In this document: piece by piece, positions 16,080 to 26,654 of the stretch
Layout of the letters: each line of letters starts with the position of its first letter
Position numbering within the stretch: the stretch's first letter is position 1
NCBI RefSeq assembly: GCF_010731295.1
Contig: NZ_AP022579.1
Span: 1,302,001-1,366,000 of the forward strand
Length of the DNA: 64,000 nt
DNA from: Mycolicibacterium boenickei
Lineage (GTDB): Bacteria > Actinomycetota > Actinomycetes > Mycobacteriales > Mycobacteriaceae
Direction: 5' to 3'
Position numbers and translations under genes: made by a program
The notes under the pieces: generated by a model
Told to the model about the DNA's origin: nothing
The model's input: the letters and a program-made list of their open reading frames with translations, nothing else
Database searches by the model: none

Positions 16080-16109
16080 TTGGGAGTCTGCGCCTCGGTG
16101 CGGTAATCT
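16080..16109 (+). promoter_or_regulatory. Promoter of tRNA-Ile
   Basis: TTGGGA (16080-16085) and TAATCT (16104-16109) are separated by 18 bp, and the tRNA begins 25 bp after the -10. The same TTGGGA/18 bp/TAnnnT arrangement precedes tRNA-Leu in this window, which supports both. Confidence 0.55.
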
Positions 16110-16134
16110 CTGCGCTCGGTCGATCCCAATTTTC

Positions 16135-16208
16135 GGGCCTATAGCTCAGGCGGTTAGAGCGCTTCGCTGATAACGAAGAGGTCGGAGGTTCGAGTCCTCC
16201 TAGGCCCA
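16135..16208 (+). tRNA. tRNA-Ile (GAT)
   Basis: 74-nt cloverleaf. Acceptor GGGCCTA (16135-16141) pairs with TAGGCCC (16201-16207), discriminator A at 16208. Anticodon stem CTTCG/CGAAG with loop CTGATAA gives anticodon GAT at 16169-16171. T-arm contains the standard GTTCGAGTC. CCA is not encoded. Confidence 0.97.
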
Positions 16209-16248
16209 CGACACCCGGTGTAACCGGTGATCATCGAGAGGTTGCGCC

Positions 16249-16371
16249 ATGCGGTTCATACTTCTGGCCGGCATCGCAGCCGCAGCGGTGATCGTCTGGC
16301 GATCACGTCACGGTGACGAGATTTGGCACGAGGCGGACGTAGAGCCGTCCGAGCCGAAGACGGGGCCTTAG
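16249..16371 (+). CDS. DLW-39 family-like tiny membrane protein
   Basis: A 40-aa reading frame between the two tRNAs: MRFILLAGIAAAAVIVW then RSRHGDEIWHEADVEPSEP. One N-terminal membrane helix is followed by a short polar tail. Location beside gyrA/DUF3566 and tRNA-Ile/Ala, size and the acidic-hydrophobic-Trp motif (DEIW here) fit the actinobacterial DLW-39 family. AGAGG lies about seven bases before the ATG. The stop codon lies inside the first bases of tRNA-Ala (10-nt overlap), so transcripts carry both. Function unknown. Confidence 0.6.
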   Translation: MRFILLAGIAAAAVIVWRSRHGDEIWHEADVEPSEPKTGP

Positions 16372-16434
16372 CTCAGTTGGTAGAGCGCTGCCTTTGCAAG
16401 GCAGATGTCAGGAGTTCGAATCTCCTAGGCTCCA
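16362..16434 (+). tRNA. tRNA-Ala (TGC)
   Basis: 73-nt cloverleaf. Acceptor GGGGCCT (16362-16368) pairs with AGGCTCC (16427-16433) and includes the G3:U70 wobble that defines alanine tRNA. Anticodon stem CTGCC/GGCAG with loop TTTGCAA gives TGC. Discriminator A at 16434; CCA not encoded. Confidence 0.97.
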
Positions 16435-16452
16435 CAACTCCATCCAGTCGCG

Positions 16453-16483
16453 AAGCGGTTCCGGTCAGCTGCCGGAGCCGCTT
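16453..16483 (+). terminator. Intrinsic terminator after tRNA-Ala
   Basis: A 12-bp stem (16453-16464 with 16472-16483, one G-U pair), 7-nt loop, followed by a T-rich tail (TTCTCGTT). A classical rho-independent terminator closing the tRNA-Ile/DLW-39/tRNA-Ala transcript. Confidence 0.8.
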
Positions 16484-16580
16484 TTCTCGTTGACGCGAAC
16501 CATCCTGTGCAACAAGCATTTCCGATACGGCTTGAGCAATGTCCCGAGAACACGGGCGTCAATTGATACCGTCGCCTCAC

Positions 16581-17042
16581 ATGTTGTGTTTGCACAAGAT
16601 AATTCCTGTCGCGGCGGCACTCCTACTCTGCGGCGTCGCGTGCGGTACCGACGACAGTCAGCAGGCGCCCTCGGGCACCGAGGCTCCGGGGACCTCGACC
16701 AGCCACGCGCCGACCGCGCCTGCGGCCCCACGCACACCGAATGTGCCTGCGGCGCCGCACCCGCCGGGTGCACCCGGCACCTCGACGATGCCGATGATGC
16801 CCAACCCCAATGGCGACGGCTCGATGGTGCCGTGTGAGGGCACGATCTGTACGAATCCGAACCACGGTGCCGGGGACAACCCGGACGAGAACGGCGGGGC
16901 GGTGATGCCGAATCCGAACGGCGACGGCTCGGACGTCCCGTGTGAGGGCACCATTTGCACGAATCCGAACCACGGTGCCGGGGACAACCCGGACGAGAAC
17001 GGCGGGGCGCAGGTGCCGGCCCCGGCGGACGGGGACGGATAG
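16581..17042 (+). CDS. Secreted lipoprotein-like protein with tandem Cys-containing repeats
   Basis: 153 aa from ATG 16581; an upstream ATG at 16539 would place 14 residues before a good signal peptide. Residues 1-21 form a signal sequence ending LLLCGVACG, a near-miss lipobox (Gly rather than Leu at -3), so lipid attachment is likely but not certain. A Pro/Thr/Ala-rich linker follows, then two almost identical 36-aa repeats, each with MPNPNGDGS, VPCEGTICTNPNHGAG and DNPDENGGA. Each repeat has two cysteines four residues apart that could form a disulfide or bind a ligand. I do not recognise a family. The gene converges on cwsA (19 bp apart). Confidence 0.7.
   Translation: MLCLHKIIPVAAALLLCGVACGTDDSQQAPSGTEAPGTSTSHAPTAPAAPRTPNVPAAPHPPGAPGTSTMPMMPNPNGDGSMVPCEGTICTNPNHGAGDNPDENGGAVMPNPNGDGSDVPCEGTICTNPNHGAGDNPDENGGAQVPAPADGDG
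16797..17012 (+). repeat. Two 108-bp in-frame tandem repeats
   Basis: Copies at 16797-16904 and 16905-17012 differ by only a few bases. Each encodes one 36-aa unit of the lipoprotein-like gene. Near identity at the DNA level suggests a recent duplication or ongoing unequal recombination. Confidence 0.9.
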
Positions 17043-17061
17043 CCGCCCCTCCCCTGGCGCC

Positions 17062-17463
17062 CTAGGGCTTCGGGGTGACCTCGACGCTGGGCGGCAACGG
17101 CGACGGCTCGGGCTTCGTGGACCGGCGAACGATCGAAAATGCCACGGCCCCACCGGCCAGGGTTGCCACGGCGATCCCGGCCAGGAGCAGACGGCGACGG
17201 CGCCGCGGCTTGGCCTGTGGCGCTGCAGCAGCCTCCTGCAGGACCTCGGGCAGCGCCGCGACCGCTCCTGCGGCGGCGGCGAGCTGACGCCGCAGCTTGC
17301 CCGATTCGTAGCGCTTACGGAGGCCGGCGGCCGCGGCGGACACGGTGTTGGCACTGATGCCCACCACGCCACGGGTCACGTCGACCGGACCGACGGTGCT
17401 GTATTTCAAACCGCGGGCTAGGCGCTGACGGGGGGCCAACCGGGTATCGACGTTCGCGGTCAT
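17062..17463 (-). CDS. cwsA: Cell wall synthesis protein CwsA
   Basis: 133-aa membrane protein, the counterpart of Rv0008c. CwsA interacts with CrgA and the polar scaffold Wag31 and helps peptidoglycan synthesis at poles and septum. Seen: basic N-terminal region RLAPRQRLARGLKYSTVGPV, the GVVGISANTVSAAA segment, a basic patch (PRRRRR) and one membrane helix (LLLAGIAVATLAGGAVAFSI) close to the C-terminus, ending in a Pro-rich tail. ATG at 17463 with AAAGG upstream. Its position between the tRNA genes and ppiA matches mycobacteria. Confidence 0.88.
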   Translation of the reverse strand: MTANVDTRLAPRQRLARGLKYSTVGPVDVTRGVVGISANTVSAAAAGLRKRYESGKLRRQLAAAAGAVAALPEVLQEAAAAPQAKPRRRRRLLLAGIAVATLAGGAVAFSIVRRSTKPEPSPLPPSVEVTPKP

Positions 17464-17610
17464 CTGGCACCTTTCTGGGCACGGGCGGCGGAGGTGAGCT
17501 GCGGCCGGGGTTTGTCGGCTGAGATCCACATTGCCATCTCGGCGGGAGTCTGGGGGCGTTGGTGGGGTATCTGACCGTCGCCGGCGGCCGGGATGGCAGA
17601 CTGAGTAGCC

Positions 17611-18138
17611 GTGACGAGCCCCATTCAGACCGCGACGGCGACACTGCACACCAACCGCGGCGACATCAAGATCGCACTGTTCGGAAACCACGCTCCCAAG
17701 ACCGTGGCCAACTTCGTCGGCTTGGCGCAGGGCACCAAGGACTACAGCACCGAGAATGCCTCGGGCGGAACCTCCGGTCCGTTCTACGACGGCGTCATCT
17801 TCCACCGGGTGATCGACGGCTTCATGATCCAGGGCGGCGACCCGACCGGCACCGGTCGCGGCGGCCCGGGCTTCCAGTTCGCCGACGAGTTCCACCCCGA
17901 GCTGCAGTTCGACAAGCCCTACCTGCTGGCGATGGCCAACGCCGGGCCGGGCACCAACGGCTCCCAGTTCTTCATCACGGTGGGCCAGACCCCGCACCTC
18001 AACCGGCGCCACACGATCTTCGGCGAGGTAGTCGATCCGGAGTCCCAGAAGGTCGTCGACGCCATCGCGTCCACCGCCACCGATCGCTCCGACCGGCCGA
18101 CCGAGCCGGTCGTCATCGAATCGGTGACCGTGTCATAA
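17611..18138 (+). CDS. ppiA: Peptidyl-prolyl cis-trans isomerase A (cyclophilin)
   Basis: Cytoplasmic cyclophilin that speeds proline isomerisation during protein folding. 175 aa. Active-site landmarks: [19 protein letters not shown], with the catalytic Arg in FHRV, then the substrate pocket [20 protein letters not shown] and [20 protein letters not shown] start at 17611; divergent from cwsA across 147 bp. Closely matches mycobacterial PpiA in length and order. Confidence 0.96.
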   Translation: MTSPIQTATATLHTNRGDIKIALFGNHAPKTVANFVGLAQGTKDYSTENASGGTSGPFYDGVIFHRVIDGFMIQGGDPTGTGRGGPGFQFADEFHPELQFDKPYLLAMANAGPGTNGSQFFITVGQTPHLNRRHTIFGEVVDPESQKVVDAIASTATDRSDRPTEPVVIESVTVS

Positions 18139-18164
18139 CGGGATCAACCCCGCACCTGCAAATG

Positions 18165-18194
18165 CGCGACGCCCCCGAAGCCGGGGGCGTCGCG
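18165..18194. terminator. Bidirectional hairpin terminator between ppiA and the PH-domain gene
   Basis: 12-bp GC-rich stem (18165-18176 with 18183-18194), 6-nt loop. No strong T tract. It lies between two convergent genes, 26 bp after the ppiA stop and 20 bp past the end of the opposite gene, as expected for a mycobacterial tail-less terminator. Confidence 0.65.
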
Positions 18195-18214
18195 TGTTGT
18201 GTGGGGTCCTTTCG

Positions 18215-18631
18215 TCACGGGGCTGCGTAGCCGGCCTCCGTGAGCGCGTCCAGGACGTCGAGCGGGTCTGTGCCGAGGTCCCATCGGGTGAGGACCACGA
18301 GGCGGTCGTCGACGGTGTCGATCTCCAGCAGGCGGACCTTGCGGGCGATTCGGCGGAACTCCGTGATGCGAATTTTCCGGATCTCATTGCGGCGATATGT
18401 CCGGGTACTCCACCAACCGGCGACCGTGAGACCGTCTTGGTTAATTGCCAGTTTGGGTCGTGCCCGCCACGACAATGTTGCGAACGTGAGCAATCCCACC
18501 CCAGCTATGCCGGCAAGAACACGTCCGGGCGGGTCTGTGATCAGGGTCACAGCTGCGATAGCCATCATAAGTCCGCCTATGCCGCAACCTGCGACTCCGG
18601 CGGCGGGTGGGCCCCAATGAGTTTGCTGCAC
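18215..18631 (-). CDS. PH-domain membrane protein (Rv0010c type)
   Basis: 138-aa protein with two N-terminal membrane helices (about residues 12-32 and 38-55) followed by a bacterial PH-like domain (KLAINQDGLTVAGWWSTRTY, then RRNEIRKIRITEFRRIARK and VRLLEIDTVDDRLVVL). Syntenic with Rv0010c between ppiA and crgA. Function unknown. GTG start at 18631. Confidence 0.82.
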   Translation of the reverse strand: MQQTHWGPPAAGVAGCGIGGLMMAIAAVTLITDPPGRVLAGIAGVGLLTFATLSWRARPKLAINQDGLTVAGWWSTRTYRRNEIRKIRITEFRRIARKVRLLEIDTVDDRLVVLTRWDLGTDPLDVLDALTEAGYAAP

Positions 18632-18786
18632 GGGTTCTTCACACCCTCTTACCGCGACTAATGGAGTTATCCACAGGTGCTATCCCCAATGGGGATGAAT
18701 CACAACGATGTGATTGAGCATCGCCGAGGTTGCTGAACCGGTAACGCTAAAACCGTAAGATGAATTCATTATGGCGGTGTCCGCGC

Positions 18787-19071
18787 TCAACGCCAGCGCA
18801 TGGTGAGCAACAGCCCACTGATCATGAAGGCAAAGGCGACCGCGTAGTTCCACGGACCCATATCCGCCATCCACTGGAGGAAGGACGGGGTGTCCACGGG
18901 ATTGGTCGCGGCCAGCTGGAACACCAGCAGCCACAACAGGCCGAACAGCATGAGACCGATGAACAGCGCGACGAACCACACACTCGACGGCCCGGCTTTC
19001 ACCTTGACCGGGGTCCGGCTCACCTGCTTGATGGTGAAATCGTTCTTCTTACGGACTTTGGACTTGGGCAT
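18787..19071 (-). CDS. crgA: Cell division protein CrgA
   Basis: 94-aa divisome membrane protein that recruits FtsI and CwsA to the septum. It starts [12 protein letters not shown], has the conserved [16 protein letters not shown], a first membrane helix [18 protein letters not shown], the short external [19 protein letters not shown] loop and a second helix [19 protein letters not shown] at the C-terminus. Length and layout match Rv0011c. ATG at 19071. Confidence 0.95.
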   Translation of the reverse strand: MPKSKVRKKNDFTIKQVSRTPVKVKAGPSSVWFVALFIGLMLFGLLWLLVFQLAATNPVDTPSFLQWMADMGPWNYAVAFAFMISGLLLTMRWR

Positions 19072-19165
19072 GGGTACCTTCGCGGACAGTCGGCGTCACA
19101 CGGTGCGACGATGAGGCAGGATGCCTCACGAGCCTAACGTAGCTGCACGTCCAGGAGAGACTGCG

Positions 19166-19915
19166 ATGGACCAACCGGATCGATCCCCCTGGCGCTTCGG
19201 CGTCCCGGTGGTCTGCCTGGCCGCGGGCTTGCTGCTGGCCGCCACCCACGGGGTCTCCGGCGGTGACGAGATTCGCCGCAGCGACGCGCCCCGGCTCGTC
19301 GACCTGGTCCGCGAGGCTCAGCAGTCGGTGGACCGGCTCACCGCCCAGCGTGATTCGCTGTCGACCGAGATCGACAGCCACCACGGCGGATCCCCTGGAT
19401 CGCACGCCGCACTCGGGGCGATCACCCGCCGCTCGGCCGAACTGGCCGCCGACGCGGGCACGGTCCCGATGCGGGGCCCCGGGCTGGTCGTCACCCTCAA
19501 CGACGCCCAGCGCGACGCTCAGGGGCGCTTTCCCCGCGACGCCTCCCCCGACGACCTCGTGGTGCACCAACAAGACATCCAGGCCGTCTTGAATGCACTG
19601 TGGAGCGCCGGGGCCGAGGGCATCCAAATGCAGGACCAGCGCATCATCGCCACTTCTGCGCCCCGCTGCGTCGGCAACACCCTGCTGCTCAACGGCCGCA
19701 CCTACAGCCCGCCCTACGTGATCACCGCGATCGGCGACGCCTCCGCCATGCAGGCCGCCCTGGCCGCCGCCCCGAACGTCACCCTGTACAAGCAATACGT
19801 GGTGCGGTTCGGGCTGGGCTACACCGAAGAGCCGCGGGCCGAGGTCGAGCTGGTGGGACACACCGACCCGCTGCGGATGCGCTACGCGAAACCCGCGGGC
19901 CCCGTCGGCTATTAA
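19166..19915 (+). CDS. DUF881 membrane-anchored protein (Rv0012 type)
   Basis: 249 aa. One N-terminal membrane anchor (FGVPVVCLAAGLLLAATHG), a short coiled coil (~45-75), then the DUF881 domain: GPGLVVTLNDAQRD, DLVVHQQDIQAVLNALW, GAEGIQMQDQRI, NGRTYSPPYVITAIGD. ATG at 19166 preferred because AGGAGA lies upstream and the membrane anchor follows directly; an in-frame ATG at 19121 lies further up. Firmicute relatives sit in division gene clusters; here it lies between crgA and pabA, so an envelope role is inferred. Confidence 0.88.
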   Translation: MDQPDRSPWRFGVPVVCLAAGLLLAATHGVSGGDEIRRSDAPRLVDLVREAQQSVDRLTAQRDSLSTEIDSHHGGSPGSHAALGAITRRSAELAADAGTVPMRGPGLVVTLNDAQRDAQGRFPRDASPDDLVVHQQDIQAVLNALWSAGAEGIQMQDQRIIATSAPRCVGNTLLLNGRTYSPPYVITAIGDASAMQAALAAAPNVTLYKQYVVRFGLGYTEEPRAEVELVGHTDPLRMRYAKPAGPVGY

Positions 19916-19946
19916 AGCCGTTTCCCGGGGCCGGTAGCCTAAGTCA

Positions 19947-20598
19947 ATGCAGGTTCTGGTCGTCGACAACTATGACAGCTTCGTGTTCAACCTGGTCCAG
20001 TACCTGGGCCAGCTCGGAGTTGACGCGCAGGTGTGGCGCAACGACGACGATCGCCTGGCCACCGAAGCCGACCTTGCCAAGGTGGCGGCCGATTTCGACG
20101 GCGTCCTGCTGAGCCCCGGCCCGGGTACCCCCGAACGCGCCGGAGCCACCATCCCGCTGGTGCGTGCCTGCGCCGCGGCGGGCACTCCCCTACTCGGCGT
20201 CTGCCTCGGTCACCAGGCCATCGGGGTGGCATTCGGCGGCACCGTCGACCGGGCACCCGAACTGCTGCACGGCAAGACGAGCGTCGTGCACCACGCCGAC
20301 ACCGGTGTGCTCAAAGGTCTCCCGGATCCGTTCACCGCGACCAGGTATCACTCGCTGACGATCCTGCCCGAGACCGTGCCGGACGAGCTCGAGGTCATCG
20401 GGCAGACCGACGGCGGCGTCATCATGGCCGTGCGTCATCGGCAGCTGCCGATTCACGGGGTGCAGTTCCACCCGGAGTCGATCCTGACCCAGGGCGGGCA
20501 CCGCATGCTGGCCAACTGGCTCGGCGTGTGCGGTGCCGCTCCCGAGGAAAACCTGGTGGCCACGCTCGAAGCCGAGGTGGCCCGCGCCGTCGCCGCGG

Positions 20599-20621
<23 letters not shown>
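19947..20621 (+). CDS. pabA: Anthranilate/aminodeoxychorismate synthase glutaminase component
   Basis: Class I glutamine amidotransferase (224 aa) that passes ammonia from glutamine to the chorismate-binding subunit. Catalytic triad visible: nucleophile Cys in LLGVCLGHQAIG and the His/Glu pair in HGVQFHPESILT. LLSPGPGTPERAG is the conserved N-terminal loop. In M. tuberculosis this locus is called trpG (Rv0013), but with no other trp genes nearby it may serve folate (PabA) or both pathways. Its last 23 bp overlap the convergent end of pknB. Confidence 0.92.
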
Positions 20622-22466
<1,845 letters not shown>

Positions 22467-22470
<4 letters not shown>

Positions 22471-23744
22471 CGCAGTATCTGTTCCGGTGCCCCCGATGTG
22501 GCCGGAGCATCAACCCCGGCCGCACTGGGCACGATCACGTGGAATGCCAGGTCCGGCAACGCTGCCGGGGTCTGGTAGGGCGTCGTCTCGGTCACCGTGT
22601 CGGTGACTGTGGGCGGTGGTGACTGCTGCTGGTCCTTGCGGTCCTGAGCGTTGAGCACGATCAGGATGGCAATCACGATAGCCAGCGCGCCGAGTACCCC
22701 GGCGGCCCACAGCAGGGCCCGCTGACCCGACGAGAACGTGCGCCGGGCGGGTGGCGCGGGCCGATGGGCGGCCGCGGTCGGCCTGGCCCTGGTGGCGGTC
22801 ACCGGGGTGCGGCCCGAGAGATCTGCTGCGGCGCGGGCCTGTGCGGCCGACGGCACCGCGGCCGGGGCAGCCCGGCCAAGTGTCGGAGCCTGGTTGGGAC
22901 GCGGGGGCCTGCGGCCGGAGCGCACCGCGGCGACCGCGTCGGCGAACGGTCCGCCGGACTTGTAGCGCATCCCCGGGTTCTTCACCAGGGTGATCTCGAT
23001 CAGCTCGCGGACGTTGGGCGGCAGATCGGCGGGCAGCGGCGGCGGCGTCTCCTTGATGTGCTTCATCGCCACCGTCAGCGCACCGTCGCCGGTGAACGGA
23101 CGCTTGCCCGAAACCGATTCGTAGCCAACGACTCCCAGCGAATAGACGTCGCTGGCGGCGGTGGCGTCGTGGCCGAGGGCCTGCTCGGGCGCGATGTACT
23201 GGGCAGTGCCCATCACCATGCCGGTCTGGGTGACCGGGGCGGCGTCGACCGCCTTGGCGATACCGAAGTCGGTCAGCTTCACCTGGCCGGTCGGGGTGAT
23301 CAGGATGTTGCCGGGCTTGACGTCGCGGTGCACCAGGCCGGCGGTGTGGGCCACCTGCAGTGCCCGCCCGGTCTGCTCGAGCATGTCCAGGGCGTGCCGC
23401 AACGACAGCCGGCCGGTGCGCTTGAGCACCGAGTTCAACGGCTCGCCGTTGATCAGTTCCATCACCAGGTACGCGGTGCGGCCCTCGCCGTCGAGCTCAG
23501 TCTCGCCGTAGTCGTACACGCTGGCGATCCCGGGGTGGTTCAGCATGGCCACGGTGCGGGCCTCGGCGCGGAAGCGCTCGACGAACTCGGCATCGGTGGA
23601 GAACTCGGCCTTGAGCACCTTGACCGCGACGCGCCGGCCCAGCCGTGAGTCGACGGCCTCCCAGACCTGACCCATGCCGCCGGTGGCGATCAGCCGCTGC
23701 AGCCGGTACCGCCCGGACAGCGTGACTCCAACCCGCGGGCTCAT
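22467..23744 (-). CDS. pknA: Ser/Thr protein kinase PknA
   Basis: Essential membrane kinase that works with PknB on division proteins. 425 aa. Gly loop ATGGMGQVW, catalytic Lys42, HRD Asp141 in [12 protein letters not shown] in LTDFGIAK, activation loop [20 protein letters not shown] in two parts. A Pro/Ala-rich linker, one membrane helix ([19 protein letters not shown]) and a short outer tail without PASTA repeats follow, as expected for PknA. Overlaps pknB by ATGA; follows pbpA by 22 bp. Confidence 0.96.
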
Positions 23745-23766
23745 TTCTCGCCTCCGGCGAGGTGAC

Positions 23767-25242
23767 TCATGAATCCTCCCGTAGCGCCGCGGCTATCGTG
23801 GCGCGTCCGATCGGGGCGGCGAGTGCGCCGCCGGTGGCCGACAACCGGTCCCCGCCGTCCTCGATCAACACCGAGACCGCGACCTTCGGGTCGGAGGCCG
23901 GTGCGAATGCGATGTACCAGGCATGCGGCGGGGTGTTACGGGGATCCGTCCCGTGCTCTGCCGTACCGGTCTTCGAAGCGATCTGCACGCCGGCGATGGC
24001 TCCCTTCTGCTGAGTCACCTGCTCGGCGGCGACCATCAAGTCCGTAAGTGTAGCTGCGACCTGGGGTGACACCGCCCGGCGCTCTTGGGCGGGCGCGGTG
24101 GTGGCGATGGTGGTCAGGTCGGGTCCTTTTAGGCTATCCACAAGATACGGGCGCATCGCGATGCCGTCATTAGCGATGGTTGCGGCCACCTGCGCGTTCT
24201 GCAGTGGCGTCAACGCGACATCGCGCTGGCCGATGCTGGACATGCCGAGGGCGGCCGCGTCGGCGATCGGCCCGGTGGTGGACTCCGCCACCTGCAGCGG
24301 GATGGTCGGCGGGGGCGAGTCGAGGCCGAATGCCTGGGCGGTGGACTTGAGCTTGTCGGCCCCGGTTTTGATCCCCAACTCGACGAAAGCGGTGTTGCAC
24401 GATTTGGCGAACGCCTCGCGCAACGTGGCCGTCGGGCCGGGGCCGCAGGAGGCGCCGCCGAAGTTCTCCAGCGTCGCGGTGCTGTCGGGCAGCGGGATGC
24501 GCGGCGCCGCGGTCAGCGGGGTGTCGGGGGTGCTGCCGGACTGCAGCGCGGCCGCAGTGGTGATCACCTTGAACGTCGAGCCCGGTGGGTAGGTCTCGGA
24601 GATCGCGCGGTTCAGCAGTGGGGACTGCTCGTTGTCCCGCAGCTGCTGCCAGGCCTGGCTCTGGGCGTTCAGGTCGTGGGTGGCGAGTTGGTTCGGGTCG
24701 TACGACGGGGACGACGCCATGGCCAGGATCTTGCCCGTCGAGGGCTCCAGGGCCACCACAGAGCCCTTGCAGGGGCCGTCACAGCCGTGCTGCAGCGCAT
24801 CCCAGGCCGCCTCCTGCACCTGCGGCTTGATCGTGGTGTCGACATTGCCCCCGCGCGGATCGCGGCCGGTGAAGAAATCGGCGAGCCTGCGGCCGAACAA
24901 CCGCTCGTCGGAGCCGTTGAGAATCGCGTCCTCGGCCCGCTCCAACCCGGTGCTGGAGTAGCCCAGCGAGTAGAACCCGGTCACCGGGGCGTAGGCCTCG
25001 GGCTCGGGGTAGGTCCGCAGGAACCGGAAGCGGCCGTCGGTGGCCACCGAATAGGCCAGCAGCTGGCCGCCCGCGGTGATCTGGCCCCGCTGGCGCGAGT
25101 ACTCGTCGAGCAGCACCCGCTGATTGCGCGGATCGGCGCGCAATCCGTCAGCGGTGAAGACCTGGGTGATCGTGGCGTTGGCCAACAGCAGCACGATCAG
25201 CACCATGATCGTGACTGCAACCCGGCGCAGGGAGGTGTTCAT
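23767..25242 (-). CDS. pbpA: Class B penicillin-binding protein PbpA
   Basis: Peptidoglycan transpeptidase for septal/lateral growth. 491 aa. N-terminal membrane anchor ([16 protein letters not shown]), dimerisation domain, then transpeptidase domain with Ser222-x-x-Lys225 (GSTFK), Ser281-Cys-Asn283 and Lys424-Thr-Gly426. Cys154 and Cys158 could form a disulfide. All three catalytic motifs are intact. The ATG at 25242 overlaps the rodA stop (ATGA); reading further upstream would run into rodA. Works with RodA as a glycosyltransferase-transpeptidase pair. Confidence 0.96.
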   Translation of the reverse strand: MNTSLRRVAVTIMVLIVLLLANATITQVFTADGLRADPRNQRVLLDEYSRQRGQITAGGQLLAYSVATDGRFRFLRTYPEPEAYAPVTGFYSLGYSSTGLERAEDAILNGSDERLFGRRLADFFTGRDPRGGNVDTTIKPQVQEAAWDALQHGCDGPCKGSVVALEPSTGKILAMASSPSYDPNQLATHDLNAQSQAWQQLRDNEQSPLLNRAISETYPPGSTFKVITTAAALQSGSTPDTPLTAAPRIPLPDSTATLENFGGASCGPGPTATLREAFAKSCNTAFVELGIKTGADKLKSTAQAFGLDSPPPTIPLQVAESTTGPIADAAALGMSSIGQRDVALTPLQNAQVAATIANDGIAMRPYLVDSLKGPDLTTIATTAPAQERRAVSPQVAATLTDLMVAAEQVTQQKGAIAGVQIASKTGTAEHGTDPRNTPPHAWYIAFAPASDPKVAVSVLIEDGGDRLSATGGALAAPIGRATIAAALREDS

Positions 25243-26654
25243 ACCTTCTCGATCACCTCGGTACTGGCCGCGGCGATGGGAGTGGGGTTCGGCGTCGGGG
25301 TGGTGGTGATCGGCCTGCGGGCGGCGTGCGAGATGCGCACCAGGATGGCCAGCAGGATGTAGTTGGCCAGCAGCGAGGAACCGCCGTAGGACATCCACGG
25401 GGTGGTCAGACCGGTCAACGGGATCAGTTTGGTGACGCCACCGACCACGATGAACAGCTGGATGGCCAGCGTTGAGGCCAGCCCGGCGGCCAGCAGCTTG
25501 CCGAAGCTGTCCCGCACCGCGATCGCCGTGCGCATGCCGCGGATGATCAGGATCGTGTAGAGCATGAGAACGCCTGCCAGACCGACCAATCCGAGTTCCT
25601 CGCCGATCGCGGCGATGATGAAATCGGTGGCCGCGGCGGGCACGGTGCCGGGCTGTCCATTGCCCAGCCCGGTGCCGAAGATGCCGCCGGTGGCGAAGCT
25701 GAAGAGCGATTGCACCATCTGGTAGCCGGCGCCGTCAGGATCGGCGAACGGATCCAGCCAGGTCTCCACGCGAACCCGAACATGGCCGAAAACCTGGTAT
25801 GCCACAACGCTTCCCGCGGCGAACAGGGCCAGCCCGAGAACCACCCAGCTGAGCCGTTCGGTGGCGACGTAGAGCAGCACCAGGAACGATGCGTACAGCA
25901 GAAGTGAAGTGCCCAAATCCTTTTCGAAGACCATCACGCCTACCGAGGCCGCCCAGGCGAGCAGCAGGGGAGCCAGGTCGCGGGGCCGCGGCAGGTCTAG
26001 CCCGAGAAAATGCTTTCCGGCACTGGTGAACAGGTCACGCTTGGCCACCAGCACCGCGGCGAAGAAGATGAGCAGCAGAATCTTGGAGAACTCGGCGGGC
26101 TGAATGGAGAAGCCGGGAAACTGGATCCAGATCTTGGCGCCGTACTGCTCGGAGTACTTCGCCGGCAACAGTGCCGGAATGACAAGCAGCACAAGGCCGG
26201 TCAGTCCGCAGATGTATCCGTACCGGGCCAGCATGCGATGGTCGGTCAGCAAGGCCACCACGACCGAGAATCCGATGACCCCCACCAGCGTCCACATCAT
26301 CTGCTGGTTGGCGGTGCCGCCGAGCCCGTCGGAGGCCGTTTGGCCCTTGGCCAGATCGAGCCGGTGGATCATCACCAGGCCGAGGCCGTTGAGCAGCGCC
26401 ACGACCGGAAGCAGCAGCGGGTCGGCGTATGGCGCGAATCGCCGGATCGCCAGGTGGGCGGCGCCCATCAATGCGATGAAGGTGAGCACGTAGCTCACCA
26501 TGTCCCAGCTGATGCCCTGTTCCTGGTTGGCCTCGACGATCAGCAGCGCGACGGTGGTGATGAAGGCTGCGAACCCCAGAAGCAGCAGTTCCGCGTTGCG
26601 CCGATTGGGTAGCGGCGGCATGACGGTAACCGGCGACTGGGGCTGAGTTGTCAT
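25239..26654 (-). CDS. rodA: SEDS peptidoglycan glycosyltransferase RodA/FtsW type
   Basis: Polytopic membrane enzyme (471 aa, ~12 helices) that polymerises glycan strands with its cognate class B PBP. Seen: the catalytic-region motif VFEKDLGTSLLLY with the conserved Asp, the periplasmic GAGYQMVQSLFSFATGGIFG segment in parts, IAAIGEELGLVG and the C-terminal PLTGLTTPWMSYGGSSLLANY. Directly coupled to pbpA downstream and pstP upstream by ATGA overlaps. Confidence 0.96.
   Translation of the reverse strand: MTTQPQSPVTVMPPLPNRRNAELLLLGFAAFITTVALLIVEANQEQGISWDMVSYVLTFIALMGAAHLAIRRFAPYADPLLLPVVALLNGLGLVMIHRLDLAKGQTASDGLGGTANQQMMWTLVGVIGFSVVVALLTDHRMLARYGYICGLTGLVLLVIPALLPAKYSEQYGAKIWIQFPGFSIQPAEFSKILLLIFFAAVLVAKRDLFTSAGKHFLGLDLPRPRDLAPLLLAWAASVGVMVFEKDLGTSLLLYASFLVLLYVATERLSWVVLGLALFAAGSVVAYQVFGHVRVRVETWLDPFADPDGAGYQMVQSLFSFATGGIFGTGLGNGQPGTVPAAATDFIIAAIGEELGLVGLAGVLMLYTILIIRGMRTAIAVRDSFGKLLAAGLASTLAIQLFIVVGGVTKLIPLTGLTTPWMSYGGSSLLANYILLAILVRISHAARRPITTTPTPNPTPIAAASTEVIEKV

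Noticed and set aside
18667..18675. Perfect TTATCCACA DnaA box before crgA, plus a short ATCCCC/GGGGAT hairpin at 18682-18696
   Set aside because: A single 9-mer on either strand is expected by chance about once per 130 kb and is not clustered; the hairpin is only 6 bp. Not enough to call a regulatory site.
24127..24145. CTATCCACA inside pbpA
   Set aside because: Isolated DnaA-box-like sequence in a coding region, imperfect match; chance is the simplest explanation.
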